Shown one piece after another: positions 22,395 to 33,299 of a stretch of DNA of 64,000 nt. The notes beneath the pieces are model-generated. The model made no database searches. It saw only the letters and a list, made by a program, of their open reading frames with translations, and had not been told where the DNA came from. Source of the DNA: Paramacrobiotus metropolitanus (lineage: Eukaryota > Tardigrada > Eutardigrada > Parachela > Macrobiotidae); contig NW_026570224.1 of assembly GCF_019649055.1 (NCBI RefSeq), positions 248,001 to 312,000 on the forward strand. The letters run 5' to 3'. The translations under genes and the position numbers were made by a program. Position 1 is the first letter of the stretch, and each line of letters starts with the position of its first letter.

Positions 22395-25369
22395 TCATGC
22401 CTCGGTGACGGTGTCCAGCGCCAGGTGGCCGCCGCCGCGGTGGTGGTTGTGGTGGTGGTGGTCGGCCACCATGTTCTGCAGCGCCACGAGTTTGGATTTG
22501 CGGAAGGAGTGGTTGGACAGCGAGTGCAGCGACGACCGGCGTCGCTCGATGTGCTTCTGGTAGTTGGAGTCGGCCACGGAGACGCGCCGGCCATCCAGGA
22601 GGGTGCCTACCGGGACGGTGGAGGGTTCCGGCTCGGCGCTGGGATCCGTGATGATCAGCAGGTAGCCCACCTGTGGAAATTATTCATACGTCCGTTGTAG
22701 TTAATTACTAAATTAATACTAAGCGTTGTGTAGTGTGCACTGCGAGAATCGGTGTTTATTAAATGAATGTCCAATGATTGCCATGTGCAAGCAACAAACA
22801 GATACGTTTTCAACCCGTAGAGCAATCAGCAATGCAAACCGGTTGTGTGTGAATTGTGCGTGGGTGAATGGCGCGACAAGGAAACATATGTAAGCTATTG
22901 ATCAGCTTGCAACTTTCATGAATGCGGTGTGATTTTTAAACATATGGGCCGATATGTTTTTATAATGATATGCAATGCGACTGCATACCGGCAAACATAT
23001 AACGGCTGTTGTAAACAGTCTTCATTACACTGCATTTAATTACCTCGCCCATCTCGGCAAAATCTCCGCCCATCACTTCGTCCACGTCGCTCTGACGCAG
23101 ATGCAGTCCGGGAATTTTATTTATGATGACCAACAGGATTATACTGACCGTGAATGACCACACCGCCTACAAGAACACTTTTTCAATTAAATAATTATTT
23201 TATTTAGCATTATTGATGTTTATAGTGGTACTGCGTTATGTCCAGTATTAATATATTGCATTTTATCCGGTGACCTTTATGAAGCAATTAAATAATGCGG
23301 CATTTATAGTAGCAGGAGACTGAGCAATAACAGGTCTACGATGCCTTTAGATGCCCTGCTGTACGACTTACAATAGCTGCTGAACCGCCCAGTTGATACG
23401 CCATCTGTATCCAGTTGCGATCCAGCCAGCCGCCCTCGATCTCCGTCCCATCCAGCCGTCCCACCCATTTCTGCGCGAAGATCGCCGTCAGCAGGCTCCC
23501 GATGAACCCGCCCGACCCGTGCACACTCCACGCATCAAACGAATCATCAAACCCGAAATTCCGCTTCAACCGGCACCACAGATTACAGAACACCGCCGTC
23601 ACAATCCCGATGACCACCGCCGCCCACGGCGCCACAAACCCCGCCGCCGGGGTCACGCCCACCAACCCGGCCACCACCCCGGAGCAGAACGACAGCGCCG
23701 ACAACTTCCGGGTGAACAGCCAATCATACCAGATCCACGTTAAACCCCCGGATGCAGCCGACAGGGTCGTGCAGGTCGCCGCCATGGCCGCCCGCGTGCT
23801 GGAGGACAACGCGGAGCCCCCGTTGAACGCGAACCACCCGGTCCACAGTAACCCCGTCCCGAACATGACATTGACCAGGCTGTGGTGCTCCTCGTGGATA
23901 CGCCGGCGCTTCCCGATGATCAGGCAGTACGCCAGCCCGGTGAAGCCGGAGGCGATGTGCACTGGTCCGCCACCGGCGAAGTCATACCCGCCGATCATGC
24001 AGGGTTTCTGGGTGGGGTCGCTCAGCTGTTTGATGCAGTCGAAATTGCGGATCCAGCCGTGGTCGGCCCAGGACCAATAGGCGACGAAGTCGTACACCAG
24101 GGTCGTCCACAGGAAGACGAAGACCATGGCCGGGACGAAGCGGGTGCGCTCCGGGACCGAGCCGAAGATGAGGGCGGCGGTGATGGCGGCGAACTGCATC
24201 TGGTACAACATAAACGCGATGGAGGGGATGGCCGGGGCGGTGTTGGGGAGGGCGTGGCTTCCCAGGGTCCCGATGGCGCCGACCGTGAAGTCCCCGATGA
24301 ACGGGCCGCCCGACTCCGAAAAAGCCAAACTGCAATTTCAGAAAACTGCTGTGAAAGCGTCATAAATTCGACGGTTGTCTTGGACTTTAAGTGGAGTGAA
24401 TACTTTACTGAATTACCGTACTTTGCAAACTGAAGCATCTGTCTATCATCTTGTTAATGAATTGCTGACATGCAAACAAACCCGGTTTCCGAAACAACTA
24501 GCTGAATAAAGAAACTGCAAAGTACCGGCTGTGTTTGACCAGCACCAGCTCGTTCAAAATGGTTTGTTCGGCAATAACCCGTTCATATAACAAATTAACA
24601 ATAAGCCCGCGTTGGTAGAAAGCTAGAAACTAGAAACTAATTTAAATTATTCAAAAGTGAAACAGTTCTTTGATCTTTCATTCATTTTGATTCAGTCACA
24701 TGATTTGGTTCAGTTTGAATAAATCGCAATAATATTATATTACGGATTTAAAGTGCAAAATTTGCTTTAAAAAATCGCACAATACATAATGTTACAGTAC
24801 TGGTTTATCACGATAAAAATTCTTTGGTTTTTTCTAAGCTGTAATAGGACAGTATCCCATGTAACTGATGAAAGTACGAGTGTAAACTTCGTACCAAAAA
24901 AAACGAGATCTTCTTTGGTTAAGAATATTAAAATCGGCTGAAATTGCCGTTAGGTTATGCGCGTCTTAAACGATCAGCAAATAATATCACGTGTCACGTG
25001 CAAATCCCTCAATTCTCAGCGCAGAACGAACAGCGGCAAAATGCGGTTAAAGTCTGCGATGCTGCACTGTCATTGGTCAGCTATCGTACGTACAATAAAT
25101 ACTGTCACAGCGGTATACACTATACAGAGAACGATGCCGTACCTGAAGCCGAAGAGAAAGAACTGAATGGTGACAATGGCCGCCGACAGCATGCACAGCA
25201 TCATCAGCGACAGGGCATTATTGTAGCGCGACAGGCCCGAATAGAACAACGCCAGTCCCGGGATCATCAGGAACACCCCCGACGCGCTCCACACGATGAA
25301 CCCGGTGGAGGGCACCCCGGTGTCCACCACCACCGTCAACTGCGACACATTGGACGGCGTTGTCGCCAT
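22395..25369 (-). CDS. AMT-type ammonium transporter with His-rich cytosolic tail
   Basis: Minus exons 25369-25143, 24329-23372, 23166-23044, 22670-22395 total 1584 nt, giving 527 residues. The Amt signature is clear: DFAGGGPVHIASGFTGLAYC followed by LIIGKRR. The twin pore histidines are VHIASG and AWSVHGSGGFIG. About 11 membrane segments are expected, starting FIVWSASGVFLMIPGLALFY. The family conducts NH4+/NH3 across the plasma membrane; invertebrates keep AMT genes alongside Rh genes. The C-terminal exon is polar, with HIERRRSSLHSLSNHSFRKS and a histidine run (DHHHHNHH) before TVTEA. The His tail is unusual and could bind metal (inference). The ATG of MATTPSNVSQLTVVVD was chosen; the frame is open further upstream but begins at GTG. 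Confidence 0.95.
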
Positions 25370-27826
25370 AATCCGCGGCGTCTCCTGCCGATTAGCAGTG
25401 TACACTACCTCCTCAGCCAAAAAGGCTAATGTTATTTCAACAAACACTGCACGCTAGTGTTGTCTCAGTCTGTGACTCGTGGCGGTGTATTAGCAACTGT
25501 TTTTAAATTATTGCTTAGCCATCTAATCTGACGAGCGCAGAGTAAACAGCACAAAGACTGACTAATGGTCTTTTTGCCATTCGACGGTGTTTTTCCCTTA
25601 TTCTCTCCACTGTGCAGGCGGCACAAAGAGCGTCTTGTGTGCAGCGTGGCTAATTAGTCGACGGGAAAGTATTCTGCTGAATACACTGTATTTTCCAGCG
25701 CATCCGTCTATAATCAGATGACAAGTCGAGAAAGAAAAGCTGCGGCCGGAAATTTGTATCGATTAGCCGGTTTATAACGGGGTAATTGTCGTTTGTCCAT
25801 TTTGTTCCCGGGTGCAGTCAAGCGCAAGGCGCTAACAACACATTCCACCGGGTGACAAAAGCGGTGAAAAGAACGCGGCAAACACTGCGGTGTGCGCGCA
25901 GCGGATTTGAAAAGACGCGGCCACGTGAGACGGTGATTTGCTTGTAATTTTGTAGCGAGTGTGTCGTTGTCGGTGTTGATTAGTGTGTTGGCGCGCGGGA
26001 TAATGAGGCCTCGTTAGGCGGGTGTGTTGGCTAATTGCCTGTCGGTTGGGATGATGATCAACGGCTGGAAAAGGGGAAATGGCACGGACAGTGTCCCGGT
26101 TTGGAACAACGCCGGGATAATGCGTCCGCCCGCGTCGGTTGATGAGTAGATTGACTATTGATTATTTTGTACAGCGCCAGCATCGTCAGCCGCTGAAAGG
26201 CATCAATCCGTTCTCGTTTGCGGGCTTTTGTCAATTGCGCCCGGACCAATCGATAATTGATGGGTAGTTGCATCAGCCGGGGATTCGGGGAAGATGCGCT
26301 GCATGATTTGACAGCCCGTAGTGCCTTTTCGCTAAGAAAGCCCCAATTTTGCCAGTTCAACAGTTCAAGAATATTTCCGACATTTTTTTGTGCGAATAAA
26401 AAATGCTTAAACGTTGAGGTGAACAAAAATATTATCTTCGTCCTTTTCACTGGCGTGCTATCAGTACAAGACTACAAGTACTAATACTGTAAAATAATAA
26501 ATTATTATTATTGTGCGAGTGTACCGATGTACCTACGTTCATTTTGCTTGTTCTTTTAGTACATCTGTAAATAGTTTTTGAACAAAAAAACAAAATGTGA
26601 TGACTAATTACCAGTTAATTCGGTAATCGACGTCTTACGTAAATATTGCCGATTAAACTAGTAGGACTTGTAGTAGGCGAGTTTATGACGTGTGTTCCAG
26701 CTTGGCCCCGCCCAGCACAGCGGCCTGTCGCCGCCTGTGTTCTCGGTCGTTGGGTGGAAAAACCGAGCGGCTGGCTATGCCCGGCGGCATGCGATGGCAG
26801 GCCGGCTGAAAAACAAGTTGATTGGAAAAGCTGAGATTGTCGGGCGCGGGAGAGGGAAAGAGTGGAAGCCGAGGTGAAAGTGGAGCTGGCAGCGAATACA
26901 TGACTTGCGTGTTGTTGTGCGGACAAGAGAAAATGCCGCGAATTGTCTGTCTGCCCGCTTTCGCCGGATATAACAAGCAGTGAGAGAGAAAAGCGAGAGA
27001 CAGACAGAGAGAGAGCGAACGAGAGGCAGAGAGGAGAGAGGGAGAGAATCAGAGAGAAGAGACAGAGAGAAAGTCAACCTTGTCGCCGCTGCTTTCTGTG
27101 TGGGCGCCGTTGCAAGCTCCAGTAAGCAGCCGGTATGCAGCGTCGCATTAATATCCCATTCCGGCGATTCCGCTCCTCTTCACCGCACCGCATATTCATC
27201 CTTGTAACAAGGCATAACGATTATTCCTAACGATAAATTTCCGTACGCTGCTAACACGACGCAAGGAGGTTTTTTTAGCGCCCTCGCACTGTGAACGACG
27301 TCGTAACGATTAGCCGCTGCCAAGAGCTAATTAGCGCCATGGGCAGATAACAGCGCCTTAATGCCCGCCAAACAGCGCACTCCACCCGGGAATACACTGC
27401 ACCGGCCTCTCAGCACTAACGGCCAAACAGTCGTACAGCCATTAGCGCGACGTCAGCCGGGGTTGTGAGCGACGCGCAGGAACCGCAGCCGATCGATCGG
27501 CTCCCGTTGAACACACACAGTCTCCAATACACACTCTCAGCTACTTTCCTGGCTGGCGTTTTGTGCCAGCGCTGCCATCGTGATTAATAATTCAGCCAGT
27601 ACAAAGAATCTCTTCATCCGACAACGCTGTAAACGGCTATTTTTATATCCTCGTTCTTCTCTGATCCCCGCTCACTATACGCGCTGATCAACATCCATGC
27701 AACGCGATGCGAGGATGATGAAATGCCGAATATAATACCGCGATATTGATACACAGTGTTGATGGAGATTTTTCGCAGCGGAGTATAATCGCCATGTTTC
27801 GTTGGTGGTGATTGTCGGTCGACGCG
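25370..27826. other. Divergent intergenic region, AMT (-) to GPCR (+), with GA tract
   Basis: About 2.4 kb with no recognised exon. 26975-27075 is a strongly purine-biased (AG)-rich low-complexity tract (gagagagaaaagcgagagac, then similar). The rest is moderately GC-rich at 25800-26120, 26690-26900 and 27280-27600, consistent with upstream regulatory sequence. Open frames here lack coding character. Confidence 0.5.
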
Positions 27827-30800
27827 ATGGATGCGGACGCCGTGGCGGTGTCCGGCGTCTGGTCACCCTCCTGCGCCAAGAGCTCCCCGCCCCGGTCGAC
27901 GGGCAGTCCGCCCTGCGCCAACGCCACGGCCGTCACGCTGGTCCTGGCGCACTGTCCGCATTTTCAGCTGGAGAATGCGCCGCGCGATATGCCGCTGTTC
28001 GGACTGCTCTCCGCCTCGGTTCTCCTGGTAAGCAGGGTGCATCTCCGTTTTATTATTTTTAGCCAGGGTGAAGGATATTTCGATGGGTTGGTGATGGGTA
28101 ATGAATTACGATTAATCGGTTTTCGATACCCGTTGTCGACTTTCAACGTGAAGTATCGATGTAGCCAGTGCCGAGATGTGCGTAGACACGGAGCTGTCAC
28201 GAGATCGATACGCAAGGGATTAAGCGCGGGATGGGATTCGCCGTGTTCCGCTGCACAGCGGAAACGTTAACCCAGTATCGCTGTAATTAACTTATGCGTA
28301 ATCTGGATCATTTCTAAACTATAGTCGTAGAAGAAAACAGTCGTTTTTTCCAATTAAAAAAAATGATGGAAATTTTATTCACTGGTTTTTAATGGTTGTC
28401 ACCTGGTTTGCTTGAAGGCCATTGGCTAATTTCCATTCACAGCAAGATTAAAACTGCTGTCTAGTGACTCAGATTTTAAATATTTTAACGGTAGTCACCT
28501 GGCTTTTGTTTAACGGTGATTAGCTAATGAGGAAGCAAGAAATTACATACAAGTTATACAACTAACGTTTCTTTAATTTTTGAATAACTGTCACCTTGTT
28601 TGCTTGTCCGTTATTGGTTGATTTAGAAACAAGGCTTCTGCCCCTTTTACACTGTGACTGCACCAACAATTTAATTATGTGTATGTTTATGAGCAATTGA
28701 AGGCGTGCACAGAGCCATGCGCTGCGTGCCAGCATCGTTCAAATTATTATTGCCGACACGGCCAAGCACATAAACGTCGCCCGATGTCGTGTGCGTCCTC
28801 TCGGCAGCAGCGGCACGCGGCGATTACGCCACGATTACCAGTTCATCGGACAGTGCACGCTTTTCCGGTGTCAGCATCAACATGCGCTAATCAGTGCCTT
28901 GCTCTTCCGCAGACAGTGGGCCTAATTGCCAACGGAATGGTGATCAGCTTCCAATTGCGCCGGCGCCGTCGGCGTCTGCCCCGTTCCCCGGCCACCGCCA
29001 CCGCCGCCGCACGTGACCCCGGCGTCCTGCACCCTACCTTGGCGCCCCCGCTGCCCTTCGTCACCGTCCTGGCGCTGGCCGATCTCCTGGGCTGCGGGGT
29101 GGTCTTCACCAGCCACATCGCGTATTCCCTGGCCGTGTCTTCCAGTCCGGCGCCGCGGGCGACCCCCGTTATCTACATGGTCTTCATGGGGACGGTGACG
29201 TGGCTGGGGCTGGTGGAGACGCTGATCATCGGGGCCATGGCCAGTCAGCGCGTCTACAGTGTGATGTATCCGCAGCGCCCGCTGCCCGGCAGCGGCTGGG
29301 TCAAGGCTGTGTTTGTCGTGGTGGGGATCGGCGGGTTGATGGCACTGCCGCCGGGAGGCGGGCTGTGGTGCGATATCAGCCAGTGGACGCTCAGTGTAAG
29401 TCGTAGCTGAACGTGAACATTGCTTAAGTTAACGAACACGACGTAACAAGCGTAGTGAGGTCGACCGCACGGCGTCGACTGCAACCAGGGCTAAGAGAAT
29501 TATAGGAAATCTAAGAAACCTAGAAAACCCAAGGAACCGGTGATGTATTGATTTAGCAACCAATAACAGCAATATTATTCATCTGTAAGTAATTAGTCGT
29601 AATGTCGTATAACTGTAATAGATTAGTTGCTTTATGAGCAGCCTACGGTTCATGTGATGTTTCAATTCAGTACGTGACAGAACCCTCAAAGTTTACGAAA
29701 CCGTTAAAAAAATCCAGAACCCCTAAGAAAACCCAAGAAGCCTAAGAAAATTAAAGCCGGTTCAGCAATGCTCTAGCGCGGCAATGCGTGACGGGTCGAC
29801 ATTGGGTATGCTCGACTTGAAGACGAATTTTCATCAGTGAAATGCCGGGTCACCGGTTAAGTCGTAATATCCCGAATCCCCGATGATCTATTCCCGGTAT
29901 AAATCTCATTTCATTTTTGTTTTCATGGATTTTTTTGTCTTCAGGAGTAGGATTTTGTAGAATTTCCACTATTTCCTTTTGACAGAAAACGCTGCCGGCG
30001 ACAAACTGAAGCAGCAGCGTCATTTGCGATTAATTTACCGGTGCCGGCAATACGTCAGCCGGGGCTCAGGTTGACAATACCACGCTCTAGTTTTGAAGCC
30101 TATATACGAAGAAACTGTGACAATACCATGGTGCGCGCGCCATCCGAGAAGGATTATTTAATTTTAGCAAATCTCTTTTACTGGAACAGAACAACTACGT
30201 CATCGAAACTCGTTAACGACTGTTCCGCTTTAGTTCTTAATCATGCATTAATGTCAATGCTAAAATACCATTTCGCGTATTTAGAATAATATTGAATATC
30301 AGTATTTTTATTTATACTTCGGTACCAATAAATGAATGACGTCCACGACATACTATTAGCACGTTTCGGTGACCATATCACAAGCAAAATTATTATTTAC
30401 GTTTTAGTTTATTTTGTTCTTACATTAGTTACATACCGCCCACATTTTATTTCCGCTTCGTTTCGCTAATACAAAGCCTGCAAGCGTCCGAATCGAGAGC
30501 TATAAAAAACCTGCAAAACCTAAAAAATTACAAGAAAACAGAAAAAAAATAAGAAAAACCTAAGAAAACATAAGAAAGCACAAGAAAATATGGGAAAACA
30601 TAAGAAAGCATAAGAAAACAGAAGAAAACTCTAATCATCAATTAATTGCACCGGCATTATTGCAGACGATGTGGGCGTGTCCGGATTGCCAGGACTTTTT
30701 CCGCAGTCTGCTGGACTGTCGGGTGTTCACGTTTTTCTACTGCATTCTCACGTTGACTGTGATAATCAGCTCGTGTCTGTCGTACGCGGCGCTGTCCATC

Positions 30801-33299
30801 TTCAGCCGCGTCCATACCGGCGCCGCCAAGCCGGAGCCGGTGGTCAGCAACGGCCCGAAACCCAACACCGGCAACAATCCGAAGCCGGTGAAGATGTTCG
30901 GGATCGTCTTCGCCGACACCGTCTGCACCACCATCTGCTGGACACCCTTCCTGGTAAGAGTGCGCGCGCTGACGTCACGCCCACCACGTGCTGTCATGCG
31001 ATATACCCTTTCATAATACATTAGACGTAGGGAGCATTCGTCCCTTCATTAGCGGCATACAACGGTGCATCGGCGAAATCACATGCTCGTTGCTTCCTCG
31101 AAGGCAGCTGCGCGGTGTGCATTAACATATTAACTGGCATTAATATCGTAATGAATTCCGCGCTGCACCTTGTAACTGTAATGTCAACCGGGAAAGCCGG
31201 AACATTTGATTTTACCTGGTTTTATTTATTATGTGTCACAGCTATGTAATGTCAATGTTACCTACACGAATTAAACAGACAGCACATATCCGTCGCATTA
31301 ATGTCATTAGTTTTTGGATTTAATCGATAATTTCGTTAACTTTATCATATAATAATTTGTTATTATTATTTTATGAGCCAAACCAATTCATATATGCACT
31401 GTATCCGGAAACTGTAAAGGACCGGATCCGAGTTGTAAGAGGAATATTTTCAAGGCGCGCCGACCCAATTATTAATGCATAAACAAATACTATTCTATCG
31501 CCTCTGTGTTATTAATCCGACCTGCAATTAATGTTCGACTCTCACTAACTGAAGTAAGTGCTTTATAATCAGTAGTTCGAATAATCAGCCGTTCTAAAAA
31601 AATATTGTATTTTGTGTATTTCACATAAGAAAACAATAAATTTTTATTTTCACGGCTAGAAAGATTCAAATGGCAAATCATAAGAGTGAAAATACAAAAC
31701 AAAATCATTATTCTCAGAAAGTTAATCTTGTCTGGCAGAGTTGCCAACACATCCGCAGCTTACCCAGTAGCCGGTATAATAGTGAAATGTAAGTACCGCT
31801 TCACGGTGCCCGATAGTCGCAGTTACTATGACATACATATACAAAAAGTTTCGCTCTCATTTTATGCATGCAGCTATTGAGTATTTTAGAAACACTGGCG
31901 TGAAAAGGCCGTTTGTGTACGCGACAGCCGGTTACGGAATTATATGCCCGAAAAAAAAGTTTAAACTGCATTCAAGTGCACGTGTACCAAAAGTCTCATT
32001 CTAAACCGATCCTCATCAAAATTAGCAGCAATACAGGATAACAACACGAACGTGGCTTTTACAATGAAACATGTTACTAGCTGATAAAATAAAGTGTAAG
32101 AAAAGCTCCAATAATTCTTACAGTTACAGCATAAGCTATACAGTACATGTACAAGCCGGTCCGGAGATAGAGCACGATAGAGAACAGCGAAAAATGAAAT
32201 TCCACGTGTTACGCCAAACAACATACTACGCCACGCCGCGCCACTCTGTTTAAACACGTAACATGCGTTTCGCTGGATGGTGGGCGGCTTGGTGCACGTT
32301 ATTTATTTCAATGAGTATAATAGTAACTGTCTGACGAAAGGTGGCTAAAAAACGGTCGGTGCGGTAAGGGACATCTAACTGCGGAGCGCATTTACGCATT
32401 ATAACGAGCGTAGTGTAGTGGCCATCGTGCTAAGCGCGAACATCGCGCTAATTATGCATTAGATGTTCTCTATCGTGCTCTAACACCGGACCGGCTGTAC
32501 TGTATGTACACACTTTGGGAGTATACGACTTAGACACGTAATGGTCATCTAATAATGGGGACACGATGCTTGCAGGTCCAGTCGCTGATCAACCAAGAGC
32601 ATTCCGCCACGGCCGGCCCCGTCCACGCCGCCTGCACCCTGGACAGCACTTTCCCGCAGATCGCCCTGGTCCCCATGCTCCTCCACCCCGCTGATCTACA
32701 TCCTGGCCTGCGACGAGGTCTCGGCCTTCTTCCACAGTTCCTGGTCCAAGAAGCAGCGCCAGCGCGCCGGCCGCACCAACATCTTCGAGTCGCCCTTCGA
32801 CGAGCAGGAGCCCAGCTCCCGGGTGCACCTCACCCGCTCCACTCAGGACCGGGAAGCGGACTCCACCCTCCCGTCGGGCGGGGGCGGGAGCAGTGGGGGC
32901 GGACGGCGGTCCTCCGTCAAGCGCAACGTCTGCTTCGACATCGAACGCTCCAACCGTCCGCGCTTCTTCTTCGCCGATCTCTGGCCCGGGTCCAAGGCCA
33001 ATAAACTGGCTAAACGCAAACCGACACGCTACTGGAAGCGGTATTCGTACAGTAGCGAACCCATGTCGTTGTTCTCGTCGTCCTCGTCCAGCTCGATTAA
33101 CCACATGCACCAGATCGCGTCGGGTCCGCTGCCGGATGCGGTGTACAAGCGGGAGCGGATCGCGCGCCGCAGTTCGGCGTTCAAGTCGTCGTCCAACGTC
33201 TCCAACTGTACGCCGAGTAATTCGTCCGGCCGGGAGTGCTCACACACCGTGGTCATGTTCCTGGCGGATGATACCAGTCGGCGACGCTGCTCGTTCTGA
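27827..33299 (+). CDS. Rhodopsin-family GPCR with prostanoid-receptor-like features, one apparent frame slip in TM7
   Basis: Exons 27827-28027, 28913-29395, 30666-30953, 32576-33299, about 565 residues. TM1 spans intron 1 (FGLLSASVLL | TVGLIANGMVISFQ). TM2 reads VLALADLLGCGVVFTSHIAY; 'xDLLG' at this place is typical of prostanoid receptors. TM3 ends MASQRVYSVMYPQRP in place of DRY. TM4 ends before GGGLWCDISQW. TM5 is FFYCILTLTVIISSCLSYAA; TM6 has VCTTICWTPFL; TM7 ends SSTPLIYILACDEV. In exon 4 the frame from 32576 (VQSLINQEHS to FPQIALVPM) and the frame carrying TPLIY and the ~200-residue Ser/Arg-rich tail differ by one base, near 32665-32690. This is either an indel error in a C-rich run or a disrupting mutation. 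The ligand is unknown. Confidence 0.8.
28380..28640. repeat. Three degenerate ~90-bp tandem repeats in GPCR intron 1
   Basis: Units start near 28386, 28478 and 28568. Each has TTTTAA, then gtcacctggtttgcttg (variants gtcacctggcttttgttt and gtcaccttgtttgcttgtcc), then a ggctaat or gttgatt segment. Identity is partial, so this is an old tandem array. Confidence 0.6.
29490..30640. repeat. Purine-rich CTAAGAAAAC-like arrays in GPCR intron 2
   Basis: Three clusters in one intron (29396-30665) repeat a taagaaaac-like decamer: about 29500-29540, about 29705-29755, and the longest at about 30500-30632 (cataagaaagcacaagaaaa and similar, more than ten units). All are on the same strand and purine-biased. 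Confidence 0.75.
31897..32520. mobile_element. Family A single arm plus nearby short inverted repeat
   Basis: 31897-32025 matches one arm of the family A foldback: cgtgaaaaggccgtttgtgt, agccggttacggaattat, then gtaccaaaagtctcatt followed by ccgatcc. The partner arm is not seen. A second inverted pair of ~45 bp lies at about 32140-32192 and 32455-32510 (ccggtccggagatagagcac versus the complement of gtgctctaacaccggaccgg). The whole lies in GPCR intron 3, ending ~60 bp before exon 4. Confidence 0.6.

Noticed and set aside
22002-22700. 232-codon plus-strand frame
   Set aside because: It is the antisense shadow of the AMT C-terminal exon, whose frame is confirmed by splice phases.
26975-27125. 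Frames across the GA-rich tract
   Set aside because: Low-complexity (AG)n sequence is open by composition alone.
32555-33004. Long plus frame rich in Arg, Ala and Gly in GPCR exon 4
   Set aside because: Only its first part (to about 32665) is receptor sequence; after that the neighbouring frame carries TPLIY and the tail.
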